Of a stretch of 64,000 nucleotides of DNA, positions 58,073 to 64,000 are shown piece after piece (the stretch's first letter is position 1; every line of letters begins with the position of its first letter). The translations under genes were made by a program, and so were the position numbers. The stretch comes from Paramarasmius palmivorus (taxonomy: Eukaryota; Basidiomycota; Agaricomycetes; Agaricales; Marasmiaceae). The DNA lies in NCBI GenBank assembly GCA_037176845.1, contig JAYKXP010000047.1:248001-312000 (forward strand), in the 5' to 3' direction. Under the pieces are notes generated by a model. It was not told where the DNA came from. It saw nothing but the letters and a program-made list of their open reading frames with translations, and ran no database searches.

Positions 58073-59557
58073 GGAATGGAGGTTCCCGTGGACATAATGT
58101 AATGGCTCGCTGCACGGCGGCTTTATATATGGCGACGGGAACTTCAATAATGATCAGGTTCGAATACGGGAGACCTTCGACACAGAAGATACGACATCAA
58201 ACTCTGACAACGTACCTTTGCTTCTTCGGGTACGTGCATGGCATACCTGATTGGCGCGTTCCCGTGTTTGAGGATACACTGAACGTTCCCCAGGCGAAAC
58301 AAAGAAAATAATCCTTCTGGATCACAGATCAACCAGGTAGAGGGGTGGAACCTGTACTGCATGAAACCGTCAAGTTAAAGTAGGAGTGTGTACTCGGCGT
58401 TTCCTACTGCCAAGGTAAGAAGTAAGTGATGACATGCAGCTGTCAATGCGATTATGGCCAATCGGACGATCAATTCATTTCAACACCGTACACAATGCCT
58501 GGCCTACTTTCACATGACAAAACTAAAGCCGCTTCGCGTTTTTCGGCTTCCTAGTAGGACTTTCCCAATCCGAACCAGAACGCATGGCTCCAGAAGAGCT
58601 ATCCATTCCACTCTAGGCAGTTTACCTTCGCGCTTATAGACATGCCACTTTATGTGCGACGAAAGTCGAATTGGCGCAGGGGTGATACCTGTTGATTCGT
58701 ATGCCAATCAAGAATAACTTGAGCAGAGATGACAGCTCACCAATGTAAGTTGGCGTTGATGTAGTGACATCCATCAGGTGGGTGACGCATGTGGGCTGGC
58801 TGGGAAGTATGAACAAGATTCAAATGGTCACTCGCAGGGATGTTTTAGGTGAAGGACGCAACTTCAGTTCAAGAGATGATACGCCATTCCGAACTCCTCG
58901 CAGCCTTGATATGACAATCGGTCAGCTGAGATCTACTATCAGTGAGACGCAGTTTGCTTTCTAGGGCACTGGCTTTGTTGGTTCCATGCAAAGATATCAT
59001 AAACCATCTATCAGCTAAAAGCGCCGTGAGATCCATAGAAGGCATTCAAAAACTTGATGGCGCACCTTAGCTACCAGTCTCTGAGTTCCAAGCAAAACTA
59101 TATGTTGTTGAGTCAATACCATGCCCGCGACAAGTAATTCATCAAGGTTAATTTCTGCATCACTTCATTCCATTTCAACAAATCAAACGAAGATGCGAGG
59201 AGTAAACTACCCGAGATGTGTTTGCATGCCTTTACAGGGACACAACCTTCTGCGAGAGAATGGGGGAGCGGATCTCGGTCACCCATACTACGTTGGCCCC
59301 TTGGAATCAGTTTCTTCGCTTTTTGGGTGATGTAGATGGCTGCACGAGAGTGGTAGGAGAAAGACATGGAGGACAAGAAATAAGCAACAATAAAGCGCCC
59401 ACTTCCCATATTTTTTTCCTCCACCACCATGACACGACAGCGTACAGGTTGGGTCAGGCCAAGGTAAGACCTTTTCCCACCACCACCAAGCTGCATCTCA
59501 AATTACTTATAACGCTCTTCCATTCTCCTAGACGGGCTGAACTGGGACATCTGACCA
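58073..59557. other. Intergenic stretch without supported gene
   Basis: Between the DUF6534 5' end and the F-box remnant. Open frames overlap each other on both strands without domain likeness. Confidence 0.35.
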
Positions 59558-61268
59558 ATGTTCTCATCCGGGAGCCCCAACAATGCAAACCACAAGCATG
59601 ACTCGCCAAATTTTGTGGACGACTCTATACCACCGGTCGACTACGATGCGTTGCGTTCGTGCAGGCGTCCTTCAGAGGATGAAAGTAACACAAACAAAAT
59701 CGATTTTGGAACTCGAGAGAAGCCAGGTGCAGAAGCTCGATGATGAGATCACCCGTCTTCAAGGGCTCAAGACATTGTAGGGGCGCGTATGGATTGCCAG
59801 GTCTAGTTGGATATCGCCTATGCGAAAGCTACCGGTAGAGATATTTGGGAAGATCATCCAATACGCTTCGTTGACGTCGGAAGGATACGCACTTGAACTC
59901 TATTCGAGCCGTTACTACACGAACCTTCCGAAAGTCAAGGCACCTTACCCTTTCCTTATCCCACGTATCCTCTTACTGGAGAAACACCATCATTGGCCTT
60001 CCATATTTATGGACCTCGATCAGTATTGAGGTTCTACCGACCTAAAGAAGGGACATCATTCTGCGGCCGAACTCTACCTTCAGCGCTCGCAAAGGCAACC
60101 ACTCAAGCTGAAGGTTATTGCACATGATGATGCAGATGGAGATGACCGAGAGTCTGTCATTAAGTATCTCGGACAGGCTGGTTTTGATCTTTTTGTCTTC
60201 CTAATGCAACAGTTGCCGCGGTGCCAGGAGTTGTGTATGGATACCTTTGGCGATACTACCGTTCTCCTCCGTGCATTGGATCTGGATTTTGGCGCCTCCG
60301 CATTTCCTCTTCTCACCCTTTTCGACGACAGGACGTGTGCACTAGACATCGTTCCTTACGATAGGTGGTTTTGGGATCCCATCGTCCAGGCGCCTAACTT
60401 AAAGACCGTGGATGTGTTTCGGTATTCTGGAGTTGTTCCTTATCCCTACAAACAGCTAGAATCATTTGCTGTGGAGATCGTTGAAACAGGACATGGGCCT
60501 CTTCTTCTATCCCTTCCATTAGCAACACCCTAGTTTCATTGACATTCCGGTGCTTCCAGCTCGATTTTCCTGAAGTTCCGATCAATCCCTCCATTGTTCT
60601 CCCGGCTCTACGATACTTGACAATCACCCTTGCCGCCCGGTGTCTCGAATACCCAGACACTCTTCTCGACTCCATGGTTCTACCATCCCTGTCCTTCGTT
60701 TGTATTGCAGAGGACTTGTCTGCTCCATATTGCAGGCCTGGGCGAGAAGCAGTGGAACTTTACCTCGCTCATTGCAATGCTTGAACGCTCAGGGCAGATT
60801 AGCGAGCTCACGTTGCGCCTCGAGCAGTGGTTGATGCCGGAAACTTTAATATCCGTGTTGAAGGTCACACCAGAGCTTAACGTGCTTGACATTAGCTGTC
60901 GCACACGAGCTGGTACTTCGCCGATTACTCGGCTATGCATGGAGCTATGTTCAAATCTGGCTCTCGTTCGATGTCTACACGGGCTCCGCATTCATGACCG
61001 TGGGGCTAACTCGCTACATGCTCAAGAGGTTATCCGGAGCATACTCGACATGCTGGAATCTAGGAGAAATCCAGGTTCCATAGATACAGTCGTGTCTCCA
61101 GTTGTCGATGTTCGAGCAGTATTCTGTCAATTCCAGGAGCTTGGCTGCTGTTTGGACGGTCATTCTTTCAATGCCATAGCTTCATATGCGGTCTTGGCGC
61201 CAGATCTACTCGAGCGCCTGGAACGGCTCGAGCGCAATGGTTCAAAGTGCACTTTTGTATGGTCCTAA
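59558..61268 (+). pseudogene. F-box protein pseudogene
   Basis: Reading begins MFSSGSPNNANHKHDSPNFV and shifts frame near 59700 to LELERSQVQKLDDEITRLQG. After a TAG at 59778 the F-box itself reads SPMRKLPVEIFGKIIQYASL. A TGA follows at 60027. Then come QQLPRCQELCMDTFGDTT and APNLKTVDVFRYSGVVPYPY, a frame shift near 60500 to SISNTLVSLTFRCFQLDFPE, and another near 60740 to SLIAMLERSGQISELTLRLE and VTPELNVLDISCRTRAGTSP. The Leu-rich C-terminal part is typical of basidiomycete F-box proteins, which act as substrate receptors of SCF ubiquitin ligases. At least five lesions mean it is not functional. Confidence 0.72.
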
Positions 61269-61361
61269 TGATTCAGTGATACTCAATTACGTGTTTCCAA
61301 GGCTATATGAGGTCGAGATGTATATCATTATCATACAAATGGGAAAAGTTATACTATATCC

Positions 61362-62341
61362 TCAGATGGGAGTGACGTTGAGCCGATCGAGGCTCTTGCT
61401 GTCTACGGTCCAACCTTCACTCGCGGCACCGTCGCCAGTGAAATACTCTGCAGCCTCTGTGTCACCGCGAAGAACCCAGCGGAAGTAGTGCTGAGCAGCA
61501 CTACCGAAGACTCCACCATTGGGTTCGTTATAAGTTCCACCGTGTCCGACTGGGAAGTTGCCGACCCAAGAGGGGATACCTTCAGAGACAGCAGCATAGT
61601 CACGCATTCCCTATAGTAATCTCTACATCAGACCATGAAAGAAACAGCGAAAGCCACTAACATTATTGTAGGCGATGTCCGTGGGTCCACCCAGGAAAAA
61701 GAATATCGGGACAGTGATTCCGGGTACGACAGCGTTCGTGCCAGCCTCGTCAAATTGGCCAGAGTTGAAGATACCAATAGCGGAGACCTTTCCAACCTGA
61801 CCGTAGGCCTCGATACCACCACAGCTCATACCAGCAGCAGCAATACGACTTGCATCAACATTGGCGTAGACGCCACTACCAGCGCTAGACTTGATGTAGT
61901 CGATGGCTTCGGTCATCTGCTGAGCGGTAGTTGAACCCTGTTGACCAGGTTCTCCTTGAGCGATGACAACAATACCCCAAGAGGCAATTTCGAGGTTGGA
62001 GTTTTGGTGAGCAAGGCCGTCGGCGGTACAGGCACCATTTCCCCAAACGACTACAGGTAACTTGAGATCATCTGGAATCGTTTCAGGGCGATAGACGGTG
62101 TGACCAGGAAGAGCTGGGTCCACCTCATAAATCTGACATTTATTATGAGCATGATGCTATTGACGACTAGGATGAATACATGAACCTACCGCGGGGTATG
62201 GCCCAGTTCCCTATATCAGCCAGGCTCTCAATTTCGTGAAAGGACAACAGGTTAGGTGACGCTCACCTCAGCCCTCTTTGTAGGGCGAGCATACGCCTGA
62301 GCGATAGATAATACGGCACAGTAAACGGCGAAGAACTTCAT
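61362..62341 (-). CDS. Secreted alpha/beta-hydrolase
   Basis: Signal peptide MKFFAVYCAVLSIAQAYA then RPTKRAE. Two short introns surround a small exon GTGPYPA. The main exon reads IYEVDPALPGHTVYRPETIP, LPVVVWGNGACTADGLAHQN, TEAIDYIKSSAGSGVYANVD, then IAAAGMSCGGIEAYGQ. The GMSCG elbow holds the nucleophile Ser. IPIFFFLGGPTDIAYNN-type sequence carries the probable Asp. After an intron the frame gives MRDYAAVSEGIPSWVGNFPV with GHGGTY, the probable catalytic His. It should cleave an ester outside the cell; the substrate cannot be told. Intact. Confidence 0.75.
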
Positions 62342-63370
62342 CGTTTGAGAAGGCGACAAGCGATGAGGTTGACGATACCTGTTTCTTTTATACCCTGTCG
62401 TTTGACCGCTTGCTATTGGCATCACATCGATCCTCGAGAACGACAGCGATGGAGAAACAATTTTTGCGGTTTCTGAGATCACAGGGCCAGTCCTCTTCCT
62501 ATGTCGAGCGCCTTGTTGCGACATGGTGCTCGAAAGCTAAAAGATGTGAGAATTCTGTTGGGAATATCGTTAGAGCTCTAGTGGCAGTGTCAGGCATAAA
62601 GGTCTTACTAGGACACTCTTCGTCGATGAGCCAGCAGTATTATCGTCAACAACCATCGTTATTCATTGCAGACAGCGTGAGCACCGAGGATTGCAATGGA
62701 TCAAGTGACGTAGACAAGACCCGAAATAATACCAGGCTTCAAATCACAGGCTTCCAGTACAGCACCTCACAAGCGGTGATACGCGGTGCTTCGTCGCAAT
62801 ATGTGTTGCTAGAAGCCTGTAGATCTCTTTATCCAGTGGGAAGACGACCCGAGTGAAATCCGAAAATGAGGCAGACTCCAAAACCTCCATGGCCCAATAC
62901 ATCGAACGCGGCCGCCATCAGCATGATGCGATGGGCCGGTACACATGGATTCAAGCCTGAACTGAAAGGAATCTGTTAGCCAAGGCTCAAGAAGCTGAAT
63001 TGCCTGCCAGAGCGGAGTACCTACCATAGCAGCAGGTACCTTGGTCCAGCTTGGTCCTTGCTGACCCCGGAAAGACTACATAACCGGAACCAAACGACGA
63101 TGATTGCATTTAACCTTCAAAAAGCCCTGATGTCCACCTTGCTTCGGAAGTGCATGGCAAAGTACATACAGTCTACCGTTATCGGGTAGTGCCCATCGAA
63201 GATTGAAATGTGTCATAGCAACATCTTCCAGAGATTCAGATAGGCGCACGGTTCTGTTTGAAACTGGGTGGTGATAAGTGTATGATTGTGGCCTGAAGGG
63301 TAGACACTCACGCAGACCTATGGCGTTCAAAATGAGTAAAAATTATTTTTGATTATACACGGTCAATTGC
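62342..63370. other. Stretch with only uncertain open frames
   Basis: A plus-strand frame (62410-62856) and a minus-strand one (63076-63330, with FNLRWALPDNGRLYVLCHAL) are open, but neither is recognised. The minus frame could be an exon of a small gene. Confidence 0.3.
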
Positions 63371-63595
63371 CCTTGTACACACACACACACCCGGCCTAAA
63401 ATCTACATACACACCAACAAGTACCGCGAGCAGAATATACACACCAGCGTTGACTCGTACACACCGTCACTTCTACCCGCACACACACACCCACCCACAC
63501 ACACACAGACACACCCGCCTACACACACAGACCCATACCCATCTTATACACAGATGTACTCACACATCCATCTTACACACGCCTATGGATGAATG
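63371..63595. repeat. CA-rich low-complexity tract
   Basis: Repeated ACACACAC runs mixed with CCAC, GCCTACAC and TTACAC units over about 220 bases, strongly strand-skewed (C and A on plus). Imperfect microsatellite, with no coding frame. Confidence 0.8.
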
Positions 63596-63706
63596 AAGAC
63601 ACCAAAGATGAATTAAGTCATGTGGGCTAGATGTACAAATATAAGCTACGAGGGGGTATTGTAAAGAACCAGCGAGTAACAAAGCCTATGGAAAACCAAG
63701 TCCAAA

Positions 63707-64000
63707 CTACACCGGAGCCACAGCCCGAGCGCAAATCATCTTCCGTTGAATCGCCTCAACCTCGTGTTTCGCAACTTCCATGATGCACGTTACAGTCGCT
63801 TGGATAAACTTTTGATACAAGCGATCCGCCCTATCCGCGACTTCGTCGATGAATTTGGCCCGGCAAGACGTGTTCATTTTGGAGAAGGCGACGGACACCA
63901 GGTAATCCCGAAAATTCAGAAGACAAAAGCTGCCTTGCGGGGGGCAGTACTCGCTGGGAACCTTCTTCCTTATGGTCTTCCAGGAGCTAGCTATCGCGTC
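63707..64000 (-). CDS. C-terminal end of an unknown gene, cut by window edge
   Basis: Open from the edge: DAIASSWKTIRKKVPSEYCP, FCLLNFRDYLVSVAFSKMN, ADRADRLYQKFIQATVTCIM and EVEAIQRKMICARAVAPV-stop. Helical, charged composition. No family recognised. Confidence 0.4.
   Translation of the reverse strand, partial: DAIASSWKTIRKKVPSEYCPPQGSFCLLNFRDYLVSVAFSKMNTSCRAKFIDEVADRADRLYQKFIQATVTCIMEVAKHEVEAIQRKMICARAVAPV

Noticed and set aside
63371..63595. CA-rich tract as a telomere-like sequence
   Set aside because: Units are irregular CA, CCAC and TACAC, not the TTAGGG/CCCTAA repeat expected in these fungi.

Overview
The window reads as nuclear DNA of a mushroom-forming basidiomycete (Agaricomycetes). 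The evidence is genes split by many 45-60 nt GT-AG introns, plus lineage-typical families: a DUF6534 membrane protein, glycine-rich-domain (DUF1399/GRDP) proteins, an LPVEI-type F-box gene, a deuterolysin and a GH71 glucanase. No tRNA, rRNA, CRISPR array, autonomous transposon or organellar sequence was recognised. Exon boundaries are my own reading of splice sites and reading frames.

Left third, about 1-21 kb, is mostly conserved genes. In order: start of a GH71 alpha-1,3-glucanase (-, cut by the edge); exomer subunit CHS5 (-); an aldo-keto reductase of the Kv-beta type (+); three paralogous PARG-like (TIGR02452/DUF2263) proteins (-,-,+), only one of which keeps the full GGG-x8-QEE signature; a ZZ-finger proline-rich protein (+); a small unknown gene; an RPD3/HOS2-type histone deacetylase (-); a GNAT acetyltransferase (+); a secreted deuterolysin (-); and a cytochrome P450 (-) whose conserved blocks are all present but separated by four single-base frame breaks.

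Middle and right, about 22-58 kb, is an accessory region. Two GRDP paralogs lie in opposite orientation 20 kb apart. Around them is a scattered set of short multi-exon genes carrying one or two copies of a small Asn/Gly motif, roughly aromatic/Val-x-T/V-x-x-x-G-[ND]-x-[NQ]-x-x-x-N. Several end in a single transmembrane segment encoded by its own exon. A convergent pair of two such gene types (A on +, B on -) occurs three times, at 36.3-38.6, 41.4-43.3 and 51.1-53.0 kb; the B genes share a TATA block 126-132 nt before the ATG. One 49 kb protein carries two forms of the motif. I regard this motif array as the most unusual content of the window. A role in membrane-linked signalling is only a hypothesis.

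Right end, about 55-64 kb: a tandem pair of small secreted proteins (one frame-broken), a DUF6534 seven-helix-type protein, an F-box pseudogene with at least five lesions, a secreted alpha/beta hydrolase, a CA-rich low-complexity tract and the end of an unknown gene.
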